Made by a program: the position numbers and the translations under genes. This document shows, in pieces, positions 35,139 to 44,216 of a stretch of 64,000 nt of DNA; the first letter of the stretch is position 1, and every line of letters begins with the position of its first letter. This DNA comes from an uncultured Eudoraea sp. (lineage in GTDB: Bacteria; Bacteroidota; Bacteroidia; Flavobacteriales; Flavobacteriaceae). Under the pieces are notes generated by a model. The model ran no database searches and was not told where the DNA came from. It was given only the letters and a program-made list of their open reading frames with translations. The stretch is taken from contig NZ_CANLGX010000001.1 of NCBI RefSeq assembly GCF_947490415.1, positions 310,001 to 374,000 on the forward strand, in the 5' to 3' direction.

Positions 35139-35411
35139 ATGAGTCAAAAGCAAAAAAATAAACAAAATCAGGCCCCAAAGCCTGAATTTATCTTCCAGAG
35201 AAGAAACTACCTCTTTATGTTTATAGGGCTTGCCTGTATGGCCCTTGGTTTTATATTAATGAGCGGAGGAGGAAGTGATGACCCTAATGTATTTAATCCG
35301 GATATATATAACTTCAGAAGAATTCGATTGGCGCCAACTTTAGTCCTAATAGGTTTAGGGATCGAGATATATGCCATTTTATTAAATCCACATAAGAAGA
35401 AAAACGATTAA
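35139..35411 (+). CDS. DUF3098 small membrane protein
   Basis: A 90-residue protein with two hydrophobic segments (about 28-45 and 68-83) and a charged N-terminus. The stretch FIFQRRNYLFMFIGLACMAL and MSGGGSDDPNVFNPDIY are typical of DUF3098. The linkage ftsX-DUF3098-uppP is, to my knowledge, frequent in Bacteroidota and suggests a role in envelope biogenesis. The function is unknown. The stop is directly followed by the uppP start. Confidence 0.88.
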   Translation: MSQKQKNKQNQAPKPEFIFQRRNYLFMFIGLACMALGFILMSGGGSDDPNVFNPDIYNFRRIRLAPTLVLIGLGIEIYAILLNPHKKKND

Positions 35412-36206
35412 TTGGAAATCATAGACGCAATTATCCTTGGCATAGTCCAGGGATTAACAGAATTTTTACCTGTTTCATCCAGTGGTCATCTGGAATTAGG
35501 AAAGGCAATTTTAGGCGATAACTCTATCCCCCAGGAAAGCTTGCTGTTTACTGTAGTGCTTCATTTTGCCACCGCCCTAAGTACAATTGTGGTCTTTAGG
35601 CAAGACGTATGGGAAATTATCAGAGGTTTATTTCAATTTAAGTGGAATGAGGAAACGCGTTTTTCTTTAAAGATTGTCATATCTATGATCCCTGCTTCAA
35701 TTGTGGGACTGATTTTTGAAGAACAGCTAGAAGGTTTTTTTGGTGGCAATGTAGCATTTGTAGGCTACATGCTTCTTATTACAGCACTACTCCTATACCT
35801 TGCAGATAAGGCCCGAGAAACTCAGAAAAAAGTAACCTATTTAAATGCTTTTGTCATAGGTGTATCTCAGGCAATTGCAATACTACCGGGTATTTCCAGG
35901 AGTGGGGCTACGATATCCACTTCTGTATTGTTGGGTGTAGATAAGACTAAAGCTGCCCGATTTTCATTTTTAATGGTTGTACCCCTTATAATAGGTAAAA
36001 TGGCCAAAGATATTATTGGTGGGGAACTCCAATATCAAAGTGAGCAAACCATTGCTATGGGAGCAGGTTTTATAGCTGCTTTCATAGCAGGTTTAGTCGC
36101 ATGTACCTGGATGATTCAGCTCGTAAAAAAAAGTAAGTTGAGTTACTTTGCTATTTACTGTTTTATTGTTGGATGTATTGCCATAGGTTTTGGTCTTTTG
36201 GGTTAA
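35412..36206 (+). CDS. uppP: undecaprenyl-diphosphatase
   Basis: A 264-residue membrane phosphatase that recycles the carrier lipid of peptidoglycan synthesis. The start codon is TTG, placed immediately after the DUF3098 TAA. It gives the normal family N-terminus MEIIDAIILGIVQGLTEFLP. The first catalytic motif is EFLPVSSSGHLELGK and the second PGISRSGATIS. The gene has seven or eight membrane segments. Confidence 0.95.
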   Translation: MEIIDAIILGIVQGLTEFLPVSSSGHLELGKAILGDNSIPQESLLFTVVLHFATALSTIVVFRQDVWEIIRGLFQFKWNEETRFSLKIVISMIPASIVGLIFEEQLEGFFGGNVAFVGYMLLITALLLYLADKARETQKKVTYLNAFVIGVSQAIAILPGISRSGATISTSVLLGVDKTKAARFSFLMVVPLIIGKMAKDIIGGELQYQSEQTIAMGAGFIAAFIAGLVACTWMIQLVKKSKLSYFAIYCFIVGCIAIGFGLLG

Positions 36207-36242
36207 ATCCTTAATTTTTAAATTTTTACTTAAATTATTGTC

Positions 36243-36935
36243 TTGAAAACCAAGGAAGATTTTTTGGAGGGCCAACTTATTCTAATTGACAAGCCTTTAA
36301 ATTGGTCTTCTTTTCAGGCCGTTAATGCCGTCAAATGGGCAATTAGAAAAAGATTCCAGTTAAAAAAAATTAAAGTAGGTCATGCCGGGACTTTAGACCC
36401 CCTAGCCAGCGGGCTTTTATTAATATGTGCCGGGAAATTTACGAAGCGGATTCATGAATTTCAAGGTATGCCAAAAGAGTATGAGGGCACCATAACATTA
36501 GGCAGCTCAACCCCTTCTTACGACCTGGAGACCGAAGTGGATAATGTATATACAACAGATCATATCACTCATGAATTAATTCATAAGACAAAAGCTTTGT
36601 TTCTTGGTAAGATCGCTCAAAAACCTCCTGTTTTTTCGGCTTTGAAAAAAGATGGAAAGCGTATGTATGAATATGCAAGAGAAGGTAAGGAATTGGAGAT
36701 AAAAGCCCGGTTTGTTGAAGTTTTGGAATTTGAGATTTTGGAAATAAATCTGCCCGTATTACGATTCAGGATACGATGCAGCAAAGGCACATATATAAGA
36801 TCTATCGCTCATGATTTTGGTAAAGCATTGAATTCCGGGGGCCACTTATCATCCCTTAGAAGAACCAAAATAGGGGACTATAACGTAAATAATGCGGTAG
36901 CACCGGCAAATTTTAAAGAAATGATGAATGTTTAA
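36243..36935 (+). CDS. truB: tRNA pseudouridine(55) synthase
   Basis: A 230-residue enzyme making pseudouridine 55 in the tRNA T-arm. The catalytic motif is GHAGTLDPLASGLLLI (about 43-58) with the nucleophilic aspartate, and CSKGTYIRSIAHDFG is the later family motif. The start is TTG at 36243, giving MKTKEDFLEGQLILIDKPLN, which fits the family N-terminus; no closer ATG exists in frame. It is downstream of uppP. Confidence 0.95.
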   Translation: MKTKEDFLEGQLILIDKPLNWSSFQAVNAVKWAIRKRFQLKKIKVGHAGTLDPLASGLLLICAGKFTKRIHEFQGMPKEYEGTITLGSSTPSYDLETEVDNVYTTDHITHELIHKTKALFLGKIAQKPPVFSALKKDGKRMYEYAREGKELEIKARFVEVLEFEILEINLPVLRFRIRCSKGTYIRSIAHDFGKALNSGGHLSSLRRTKIGDYNVNNAVAPANFKEMMNV

Positions 36936-36992
36936 CAACTTTAAAATGAGGTGTTGAGTGAAATATATTATTAAAAATTTGGTTATAGAAAT

Positions 36993-37718
36993 ATGGACCT
37001 GAATCGAAGTCAGCTTTCTCTTATAATAACTTTCTTCTCTCTATCGATAGTGATATTGTTACTTTTTAATATTCACTTGGGATCTGAGGAACAGGAAGAG
37101 TATATAATTGAATTGAGCTTGGCGGACGAGGAGCTTGAAAAAATAATTGAAGAGTTGGAAAGGCAGGAGGAAATGGCCAAAGCAGATCCCATAAAAAGTC
37201 ATATGGCTTTTAACGAAACCGCCAAATCTAGCTTGGAAGAACCGGAACCTCTAAAAACACTTGAAGAACTATTAGAGGAAAAGGAAGCTTCGATGAATGA
37301 AGATGATTTTAAAGAATTTTTGAATTCAGACTCAGGATATGCAGCCAGCCTTAAGGATCTCGTAGAAAAAAGAGAAGAAAAAAAACAACAACTAGAGGAA
37401 GTAGAGGCTAATAAACAAGAATTCACAAATAAGCTTGAAAAAAGAAAAACTTCCATTTCATATTCGTTAGTTGATCGTTCTAATTATTTACTTCCACCTC
37501 CAATTTATACCTGTATTGAGGGTGGTAGAGTTGTAGTGAATATTGAAGTAGATGCTTCGGGCAATGTTATTGATGCTAATTTTAATGCAAAAAGCTCTAA
37601 TACATCTAATGGCTGCCTTGTTGATAACGCTATTTCCTATGCCTTAAAGGCAAAATTTAGTTCAGCATCGAGAGCTACTCAAAAAGGAACAATAACCTAC
37701 CTATTTCAAAGTAAGTAA
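36993..37718 (+). CDS. TonB-like energy transducer
   Basis: A 241-residue protein with one N-terminal membrane anchor (about 8-26). A long glutamate- and lysine-rich, probably helical stretch follows (about 32-155), and then a C-terminal TonB-like domain with GGRVVVNIEVDASGNVIDAN and later AISYALKAKFSSA. It could pass proton-motive force to outer-membrane receptors or act in envelope structure. No ExbB/ExbD genes are near. The end overlaps the thioredoxin-like gene by 18 bases. Confidence 0.78.
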   Translation: MDLNRSQLSLIITFFSLSIVILLLFNIHLGSEEQEEYIIELSLADEELEKIIEELERQEEMAKADPIKSHMAFNETAKSSLEEPEPLKTLEELLEEKEASMNEDDFKEFLNSDSGYAASLKDLVEKREEKKQQLEEVEANKQEFTNKLEKRKTSISYSLVDRSNYLLPPPIYTCIEGGRVVVNIEVDASGNVIDANFNAKSSNTSNGCLVDNAISYALKAKFSSASRATQKGTITYLFQSK

Positions 37719-38327
37719 ACCCAAGAGATCGTCGAGGATATTTTCCCCTTTATCTTTATTATACCAAAGCTGCAAATCTTGCTTAAATTCGGGTGTAAGT
37801 TCCCAGTTTTCTTCTTTATAAACTTCAACCATTTTAGTTGCCTTAGTAGGTCTTGGCCCCCAGGAATTCATAACTTCCATACGCTGTTCATCAACCATTA
37901 ACAGTTTGGGAATAGACAAGGTTCCATTTGTTCGAAAAAGATTCATGAGCTCCGGGTTTTCATCTCGCAAGGCTACTTTAAAAGTTATTTTAGCTGATGA
38001 TTCTGCTATCTTATTTATTACTGGCATTGCAGGGGCAGCGTCACCACACCAACTTTCGGTTAAAACGAGCCATAAAACTGGTTTTTTCCATTTTTCAATT
38101 CTCTTATTTGCAGTGTCCGACAATTTTAGTGTTTTATCCCATCGTCTTATCCTCTGGTTATTTAACAGAGTATAATTGATCAGAGACTCTTTCTGTTCAA
38201 CGCCTGTAGTCCTTTTGAGTGCAGTCAATTCATCCAGGAGATTTCGATAATCTTTATAGGTATATGCACGGGACAATGCAGATTCAACTAGTTTTTCTTG
38301 CAGTATTAGATCTTCGGTATTTTTCAT
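37701..38327 (-). CDS. thioredoxin-family protein with CGDA motif
   Basis: About 208 residues. The start is taken at the ATG of MKNTEDL; an in-frame TTG eight codons upstream is less likely. The N-terminal half is helical and the C-terminal half has a thioredoxin fold with LVLTESWCGDAAPAMPVI. The usual CxxC is CGDA, so only one active-site cysteine is present and it cannot form the normal disulfide. Such single-cysteine forms are common in Bacteroidota as far as I recall. The function is unknown. It lies downstream of the TolC operon terminator. Confidence 0.85.
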   Translation of the reverse strand: MKNTEDLILQEKLVESALSRAYTYKDYRNLLDELTALKRTTGVEQKESLINYTLLNNQRIRRWDKTLKLSDTANKRIEKWKKPVLWLVLTESWCGDAAPAMPVINKIAESSAKITFKVALRDENPELMNLFRTNGTLSIPKLLMVDEQRMEVMNSWGPRPTKATKMVEVYKEENWELTPEFKQDLQLWYNKDKGENILDDLLGLLTLK

Positions 38328-38350
38328 TTCCTCATAGTCGTGTAAAATCA

Positions 38351-38388
38351 AAAAACCAAACAGTATTTTGTTTCAAATTGGTTTTTTT
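38351..38388 (-). terminator. probable terminator downstream of the TolC operon
   Basis: Arms AAAACCAA and TTGGTTTT (38352-38359 and 38378-38385) with an 18-base loop, followed on the minus strand by a T-rich stretch. It lies about 100 bases past the TolC stop. Confidence 0.5.
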
Positions 38389-38489
38389 GGCAATCCCTCC
38401 CATCGCATCGTTAATACTATTGAATACACCAAGGCATTAAGAGTAGTTAAGGCATGCTCTACTTATAAGGAGTTTTTGAAATATGTCTG

Positions 38490-39893
38490 CTACAGGTTTT
38501 CCGGATTTATGGCAAGGCTCCTGAAAAGCTTCGCCTTTTCAGTTAAGTATTTATTCTGTACTTCATTCTGTTTAAGTTCAGAATCTATTAGTTTACTTTC
38601 CCTGCTAATTATCAAAAACAAGGAACTTTCTCCAAAATCGAATTTTCTTTCTTCTGCTGCCAATAGCTTATTATAGTCACCAACAATATCCTCTATAAGT
38701 GAATTCTGTATCTGATAAGAATCCAAAGCATTATAGATTGCCAAAACTTTATTTTGAATTTCGATTTCAGCATTGTCCAATTCAAATTGAGTATCGTTTA
38801 GTTTAAACTTTGCTAATTTTAAATCCCCTCTTTCTTTTCTCAAAAACAATGGGAATAGGAAGTTAACACCTCCTTTATATTGTTGTGAATCATAAGAATT
38901 CAGAGTTCCCGGGGTTTCTGTAAGGAAGTTATACTCGATATCAATTCTCGGTAGTAGTTTGTTGGCTTTTAATCTCTTATCTACTTCCAGGCCAGCCAAT
39001 TTAAACCCTAAAGACTTAATCTTAGGGTGATTTTCCAATGAAAAACTATCCAAAGGTTTTCCCATGATTTCCAGAGTGATATCCACCTCCCTATTTATAT
39101 CGATATTTGGAATGACATTTGGCTGCAACTCTATTGGAATATTATTCTCCATCCATAAAAAATTCGAAAGTTCCAAGGTCTTATTGGTAAGCTCAACCAT
39201 AGCTTGTTCGAAACGAAGTTGCCTGTCCTGAAATGCAATTTTGGCTTCCACAACATCTATTGATGCGATATCACCTGCTTCTGCACTACGCTTAATTCCT
39301 TCCAATCTGGAACTGGCATTATCAACAAAATTCTCATAAACCGTTTTGTTTCTGTATGCCTGCAGCCAATCAAAATATGCTACTGACGCTTTAAAAAGAA
39401 TCTCATTAACTAATAAATCTCTATCTGCTAAGGTCTGTTCTTTAAAATATTTGGCCCGTTTTAAGGTTGCCATTCTTTCATTGATCCATATTCCTTGAAG
39501 CACAGACACAGAGATTCCCGCACTATACAATCCGCCCTCTGGCAATGATTCATCTGGATTTATAAACTCTCCTTCATCCTGCTGAAAGTTACCTTTTAAT
39601 TCTATCCCATACCAAGTGGGCACTTTGAAGGTAGCATTAAAACGGTCATAATACTCAACACCCTTAAACTGTTTTCTTTCGTAATCTACTTCAATTTTTG
39701 GATCAAATCCTCCTCTTGAGCGCATTAGATTTGCTTGCCCAATACCGATTTGTAATTCAGCCTGACGAGCTATGGGATGATACTTTTTTACATACCCTAA
39801 AAACTCGTAAAAGCTTAAAACGAGGGTATCGTTCCCCTGAGCGTTTAATGAAAGTGAAACGAAAAGAATAAGTAAAAACCAATGCTTTTTCAT
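38490..39893 (-). CDS. TolC-family outer membrane efflux protein
   Basis: A 467-residue outer-membrane channel. The start is at MKKHWFLLILFVSLSLNAQ, giving a Sec signal peptide; an earlier in-frame ATG (39956) lies in the HlyD gene. Long alpha-helical repeats with heptads and the family pattern ARQAELQIGIGQANLMRSRGG near the N-terminus are visible. It is the last gene of TetR-ABC-HlyD-TolC, starting 2 bases after the HlyD stop. It probably works with the membrane-fusion protein and the atypical ABC protein as a tripartite exporter. Confidence 0.9.
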   Translation of the reverse strand: MKKHWFLLILFVSLSLNAQGNDTLVLSFYEFLGYVKKYHPIARQAELQIGIGQANLMRSRGGFDPKIEVDYERKQFKGVEYYDRFNATFKVPTWYGIELKGNFQQDEGEFINPDESLPEGGLYSAGISVSVLQGIWINERMATLKRAKYFKEQTLADRDLLVNEILFKASVAYFDWLQAYRNKTVYENFVDNASSRLEGIKRSAEAGDIASIDVVEAKIAFQDRQLRFEQAMVELTNKTLELSNFLWMENNIPIELQPNVIPNIDINREVDITLEIMGKPLDSFSLENHPKIKSLGFKLAGLEVDKRLKANKLLPRIDIEYNFLTETPGTLNSYDSQQYKGGVNFLFPLFLRKERGDLKLAKFKLNDTQFELDNAEIEIQNKVLAIYNALDSYQIQNSLIEDIVGDYNKLLAAEERKFDFGESSLFLIISRESKLIDSELKQNEVQNKYLTEKAKLFRSLAINPENL

Positions 39894-39894
39894 A

Positions 39895-41247
39895 TTACTT
39901 TTTCTCAGATTTAGACATATCCCCATTCGGCTGATAGTAATTAGGAGGGAAACCATTTAGCTGTCGCCACAATTCAAACCAAATCGGCACGTCATCTAAA
40001 AGAGCTATAGTATAGGCTCCAGAACCAACTCTTAAATCCTTTGGCCATTCATGGTCATTAGGATCAGGTGCTAATAGTATTCTATATTTTCCATTGTCAC
40101 TAATAAAAGTTTCAATGGCTACCACCTTTCCTCCATAAGTGCCATAAGAGACATTTGGCCACCCGCTAAATACAATTGCCGGCCAACCATCAAATTGTAT
40201 TCTAACCTCCTCACCCAGATGCATTAAGGGCAGGTCTATAGGTCTTACAAAAGTCTCGACGGCCATGTCGTAATCGGCCGGCATAATACCAACTAATTGT
40301 TCTCCTTCCTTAAAGGTCTCTCCAACTCCCGCTTTAATCGCCTTATTTATAAAGCCGTTTTGAGGAGCCTTTATAAAGTACATATCGTTTCGAATAGAGT
40401 AATTAGTAAACTCGTTTTCCAGTTTAGTTACCTGAGCCTCAGAATCAAACTGATTAGACTGTGCAGTGAACATATCACTCTGCGCCTTTGATATTTTATC
40501 GGTGTATTCTGCCTGTACTCTATTTATTTCCACTTCGGCATTGATAACTTGATTTATGGCAGAGAGAAGTTTGTTTTCCTGTGAGATAAGTTTGGCCTGG
40601 GTTTCTTGTAACTTTAACTTCTTTTCTTCTACATCTGTCACCGCCTTTAAGCCCTCATTTTCAAGCTGAAGTACTCGATTGTATTGTCTTTGTGCAATGG
40701 TAATATTTGTCTTAGCCGCTTCGAGGTCGATACTATCACTTTCTACTTTAAGGTTGGCTTGAATGAGTTTGTTTTTAGCCTGAAGTAATTTTAATTCCCT
40801 TTCTCTGCTCAAAGCCGCTATTTGATTATTAAGCGCTTTAACCTTGCCTTCGTAAGATGTAACAGCACTTGATTTGGCCCTAATTTGCTGCCCAGTTCTT
40901 TCTACTAAATTAGGATCAAAATACTCATTCTTTATCTCTGATATAAAAAGAATTGTATCCCCTTTTTCTACATAATCCCCTTCCTGCACATACCACTTTT
41001 CAATTCTACCTGGAATTGGTGATTGTATGGTCTGAGGTCTTTGGCCTGGACTTAAGGTGGTTAAATAACCGCTTCCTGATACGTTCTGTGTCCAGGGTAA
41101 AAAAAGTACAATAAAACCAATACCGGCAAATATCAATAAAAACCGATTGAAGTGTTTATAATATTTTGTATGAAAAACTTTCTGGGAAGAGCTATAAACA
41201 CTCAGATCTACTTTCCGATTTAGTTTATTAGGTGAAATGTTTAGCAT
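39895..41247 (-). CDS. HlyD-family membrane fusion protein
   Basis: A 450-residue periplasmic adaptor with one N-terminal membrane segment (about 35-52), a beta-barrel/lipoyl part (TIQSPIPGRIEKWYVQEGDYVEKGDT at about 93-118) and a very long coiled-coil hairpin rich in lysine, glutamate and glutamine (about 130-280). The second lipoyl half is IKAPQNGFINKAIKAGVGE. HlyD proteins link a type I ABC protein to TolC. It starts 5 bases after the ABC gene stop. Confidence 0.9.
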   Translation of the reverse strand: MLNISPNKLNRKVDLSVYSSSQKVFHTKYYKHFNRFLLIFAGIGFIVLFLPWTQNVSGSGYLTTLSPGQRPQTIQSPIPGRIEKWYVQEGDYVEKGDTILFISEIKNEYFDPNLVERTGQQIRAKSSAVTSYEGKVKALNNQIAALSRERELKLLQAKNKLIQANLKVESDSIDLEAAKTNITIAQRQYNRVLQLENEGLKAVTDVEEKKLKLQETQAKLISQENKLLSAINQVINAEVEINRVQAEYTDKISKAQSDMFTAQSNQFDSEAQVTKLENEFTNYSIRNDMYFIKAPQNGFINKAIKAGVGETFKEGEQLVGIMPADYDMAVETFVRPIDLPLMHLGEEVRIQFDGWPAIVFSGWPNVSYGTYGGKVVAIETFISDNGKYRILLAPDPNDHEWPKDLRVGSGAYTIALLDDVPIWFELWRQLNGFPPNYYQPNGDMSKSEKK

Positions 41248-41252
41248 GTCTT

Positions 41253-42920
41253 CTAACTTTGGTTTTTTATTTTACCATTTTCCATGGTGATAATGGTGCT
41301 ACATTTTTGTTCCCATAGTGGATTTTGACTTACTACCAGGAGTGCCCATGGGTTTGATCTATCCGATAAGAAATCCATTATTTCCTTCGTTTCTTTAGGG
41401 TTAAAATGGTCTAATGGATCTTTTAAAATCAACATCCTTGGCTTTTTAACTATACTACGTGCCAAAACAATTTTCTTAGAAACTACATAGGGGATTTGCT
41501 GGCCTTCGGGATAAAGCATTGTATGAAGTCCTTTAGCTTGGTTCTTTACAAATTCCACTAATCCGGTTTTTTCTAAAACCCAATAAACCTGATCTTCTGT
41601 AATAGAAGAGTCTCCGAAAGTTATGTTCTCTAAAATACTACCCTCGAAAGGAGATTCCTCTGAGAGAGATTTTCCAATATGCGAACGATAATAATTTAAA
41701 TTGATCATTTTCAAGGAAACATTGTTTACATAGATATTTCCTTTATCCGGTTCGACAATTCCGGCAATCAAGCGAAGTAGCGTAGACTTACCAGACCCGG
41801 AATTGCCATGTAGTAATATTCTGCAGCCCGGAGTAATAGTAAGAGAGACCGAGTCAATGATCTGCTTTTCGCGTCCAGGCACATTGTAACTAACTTCATC
41901 TAATTCTACAGTGAAAGCTTCATCTTTCTTAAAAGGCATTTCCCCATCTTGAGGCTCTAATTCCTTATCTACTACTTGCCCCAATTTTTCCAGGGACGTT
42001 AGCAAGTCATAAAATGTCTCTAATCCTAATATTAATTTCTCAACGGAGCTAATCACTAACAATATTATGATTTCGGCAGCAACAAACTGACCAATATTCA
42101 TTTCCTGATTAAGGACAAGAATCCCTCCTATAAGCAATAGGCCAAGAGTAACCAGAACTTTAAAACCAATCATCTGAATAAACTGAATCACCAATATTTT
42201 AAAGTGACTCTCCCTCGCACTAAGATAGTCAGACACTAGTAAGTCTGTTTTGTTCATGGCCAAATTGGTTTTGCCAGACAACTTAAAACTAACAATTGAG
42301 CGCGCTACTTCCTGTATCCAATGTGCAACTTTATATTTATTTTTTGATTCATCTAAACTGGTCTCCATCCCGCGTTGTGCGGTAAATTTGAAAACTATAT
42401 ATATTAGTAGTAATAGAAGAATTCCATAGACTATAAAAAATGGATGATAAAATGACAGCAATAACAACCCAAGAATAATTTGCAATAAAGCTGCCGGGAA
42501 ATCAATTAAAATCTTTGACAGTCCTTTCTGGACATTTAAGGTATCAAAAAAGCGATTAGCCAACTCCGGAGGGTAGAAATTAAGTAGTTGATTCATCTTT
42601 ATTTTTGGGAAGCGGTAAGCAAACTCAAATGCAGATCTTGTAAATATTTTTTGCTGCACATTTTCAATAATCCGTATCTGCATTAATTGCAGGACACCAA
42701 CAAAAGCGACACCTAATGTTACAAGAATTACCAGAATTATCCAGGAAGTACTTACCTGGGCACCCTGAATCAGGTTTATAATGGCCTGTATTCCTAATGG
42801 AAGAGATAAATTGACGACCCCAGCAAATATAGCATAGTAAAATACCTGAAGGATATCTCTCTTGTCAAGCTTTAATAGTCCTAATAAACGCTGCCAAGCA
42901 CTAAGGATGTTTTTAGCCAT
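41253..42920 (-). CDS. ABC exporter with degenerate nucleotide-binding domain
   Basis: A 555-residue fused exporter (six membrane segments in about 25-310, ATPase domain 335-555). The Walker A is intact (GNSGSGKST, 372-380). The other motifs are altered: the Q-loop glutamine region reads SLSEESPFEG, the signature LSGGQ region reads IPYVVSKK (about 476-483), Walker B is MLILKDPLDHF with Lys500 in place of the magnesium aspartate and Asp501 in place of the catalytic glutamate, and the H-loop histidine is Gln532 (VVSQNPLW). The reading frame is full length, so it is not a pseudogene. It is in an operon with TetR, HlyD and TolC. ATP hydrolysis by the normal mechanism looks doubtful. Confidence 0.88.
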   Translation of the reverse strand: MAKNILSAWQRLLGLLKLDKRDILQVFYYAIFAGVVNLSLPLGIQAIINLIQGAQVSTSWIILVILVTLGVAFVGVLQLMQIRIIENVQQKIFTRSAFEFAYRFPKIKMNQLLNFYPPELANRFFDTLNVQKGLSKILIDFPAALLQIILGLLLLSFYHPFFIVYGILLLLLIYIVFKFTAQRGMETSLDESKNKYKVAHWIQEVARSIVSFKLSGKTNLAMNKTDLLVSDYLSARESHFKILVIQFIQMIGFKVLVTLGLLLIGGILVLNQEMNIGQFVAAEIIILLVISSVEKLILGLETFYDLLTSLEKLGQVVDKELEPQDGEMPFKKDEAFTVELDEVSYNVPGREKQIIDSVSLTITPGCRILLHGNSGSGKSTLLRLIAGIVEPDKGNIYVNNVSLKMINLNYYRSHIGKSLSEESPFEGSILENITFGDSSITEDQVYWVLEKTGLVEFVKNQAKGLHTMLYPEGQQIPYVVSKKIVLARSIVKKPRMLILKDPLDHFNPKETKEIMDFLSDRSNPWALLVVSQNPLWEQKCSTIITMENGKIKNQS

Positions 42921-43599
42921 TATTTTTAATATTTAGGGTGTTAAAGGCGATGTGTTTGAAATATTCTGTAGGAGTAACATTGACATCACAGCTTGTTAAA
43001 GAAGAAAAATGATCCATCAAAAAATACTGATGCAGTGCACCTTCAATAAGTGTGCTGGCCAGACTTTCAGGATAGGGGTAATCTGTGTTTACTTCTTTTA
43101 TCATTTGACTCAGTCTATTGACAAGTCTTTTGTAAATTACGAAATAACCTTCCTTGTTTTCCATATCCACTTCTTTGGTAAGGTAAGACTTAGAATATTC
43201 ATTAATTACAATTTTATTTAATAATACTTCATCAATATGGGTAAAGGCCAAATCTATTTCTGTTGCCTGTGTCATAATTTCAATGGCTTTTTCCAATTTA
43301 GCGTTGGCATCAGGAATATTGTTTGTTGCAAAAACCAAACGATATTCAAGCCAACCCCAATACCAGGAAGCCAGATAAAGCAATAATTTATGCTTATTTT
43401 CAAAATAGCGATAAATGGAACTTTCATTGGATCCGATCTTTTGACCCAATTTTTTAAAAGTGAAATTCTCGAAACCAATGTCATTAATCATGATAATACT
43501 TTCTTCAACAATTCGCTTCCCCAGATTGGAAGATTCAGGGTCCTTTACATATAATTTATCATTAATGGTAATTCGAACAGACTGCAGTAAATTTTTCAT
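42913..43599 (-). CDS. TetR/AcrR-family transcriptional regulator
   Basis: A 228-residue regulator with the TetR helix-turn-helix at about residues 27-73: IVEESIIMINDIGFENFTFK and IGSNESSIYRYFENKHKLLLYL. The rest is a helical ligand domain. It overlaps the ABC gene start by 8 bases, so it is the first gene of the export operon and probably controls it. A 9-bp inverted repeat in the upstream region (43631-43685) may be its operator. Confidence 0.92.
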   Translation of the reverse strand: MKNLLQSVRITINDKLYVKDPESSNLGKRIVEESIIMINDIGFENFTFKKLGQKIGSNESSIYRYFENKHKLLLYLASWYWGWLEYRLVFATNNIPDANAKLEKAIEIMTQATEIDLAFTHIDEVLLNKIVINEYSKSYLTKEVDMENKEGYFVIYKRLVNRLSQMIKEVNTDYPYPESLASTLIEGALHQYFLMDHFSSLTSCDVNVTPTEYFKHIAFNTLNIKNNG

Positions 43600-43621
43600 C
43601 AGCTTGAAATTAAATATTTGT

Positions 43622-43629
43622 CAAATATA
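43622..43629 (-). promoter_or_regulatory. candidate -7 element of the TetR operon
   Basis: On the minus strand TATATTTG, a full TAnnTTTG match, 23 bases upstream of the TetR ATG. Confidence 0.5.
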
Positions 43630-43630
43630 A

Positions 43631-43685
43631 AAGTATTACTATCAATATATAATAGTTTAACTGTTTTTTAACAATTGTAATACTT
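43631..43685. promoter_or_regulatory. 9-bp inverted repeat in a divergent promoter region
   Basis: AAGTATTAC at 43631-43639 is the reverse complement of GTAATACTT at 43677-43685. The arms flank the promoter regions of TetR (minus) and the secreted protein gene (plus). They are a candidate TetR operator or looping site; the wide 37-base gap is unusual for a TetR dimer. Confidence 0.4.
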
Positions 43686-43714
43686 GCATTTATAACATTA
43701 TTTTAATATCTTTA
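43684..43714 (+). promoter_or_regulatory. promoter of the small secreted protein gene
   Basis: TTG at 43684-43686 and TATCTTTA at 43707-43714 with a 20-base spacer, close to the Bacteroidota TTTG/TAnnTTTG consensus. The start codon is at 43739. Confidence 0.55.
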
Positions 43715-43738
43715 TGTAATTTAAAATGAGACTGAATC

Positions 43739-44095
43739 ATGAGAAATATTACGATCTGTATCCTTTTTGTGCTCTCAGTATTCTTAATACAGGCACAGGA
43801 AAAACAACAATTCAACATCCAAAAAGGGGTTGTTTTAACTATTGAAGGCCCTTCTGCATTCGATTATCAGCACGTTCATTTTCCCAGAAGGAATTTTATT
43901 ATAAAACGGGGAGGTATAGCTGATATGAAGACTGTATTAGGTAAAAAAGTTGAAATAATCGACTACACTTATACTTCTGATGGTAGCACGGAGGTTACTT
44001 TAAAACCGGTGGATGGCAAGAAATTTTTTAGAAAGTTCGCGACCGTTAAAGCGGATCTGGAAGATGCATTATCCACGGGCGAATTAAGTGAATAA
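43739..44095 (+). CDS. small secreted hypothetical protein
   Basis: A 118-residue protein with a Sec signal peptide (MRNITICILFVLSVFLIQAQ). The mature part is about 98 residues, with alternating beta-like and charged stretches such as HVHFPRRNFIIKRGGIAD and VEIIDYTYTSDGSTEVTLKP. There is no lipobox, no cysteine in the mature part and no sorting domain. The function is unknown. It is divergent from the TetR operon and has its own promoter. Confidence 0.7.
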   Translation: MRNITICILFVLSVFLIQAQEKQQFNIQKGVVLTIEGPSAFDYQHVHFPRRNFIIKRGGIADMKTVLGKKVEIIDYTYTSDGSTEVTLKPVDGKKFFRKFATVKADLEDALSTGELSE

Positions 44096-44216
44096 GAATT
44101 TACTTGCAGACACGAGCCACTCTGACTATATTTAAAACTTAGAGCAGCCAGGTTTATTTCGTCGACACCAGCTTTAAAAAATATTCCACTATATTTAGAA
44201 CTCAAGAATTAGCGGA

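Noticed and set aside
38219-38676. Two plus-strand ORFs between the thioredoxin-like and TolC genes
   Set aside because: Both run over coding sequence of the opposite strand and show no domain; the gap itself holds only a terminator-like hairpin.
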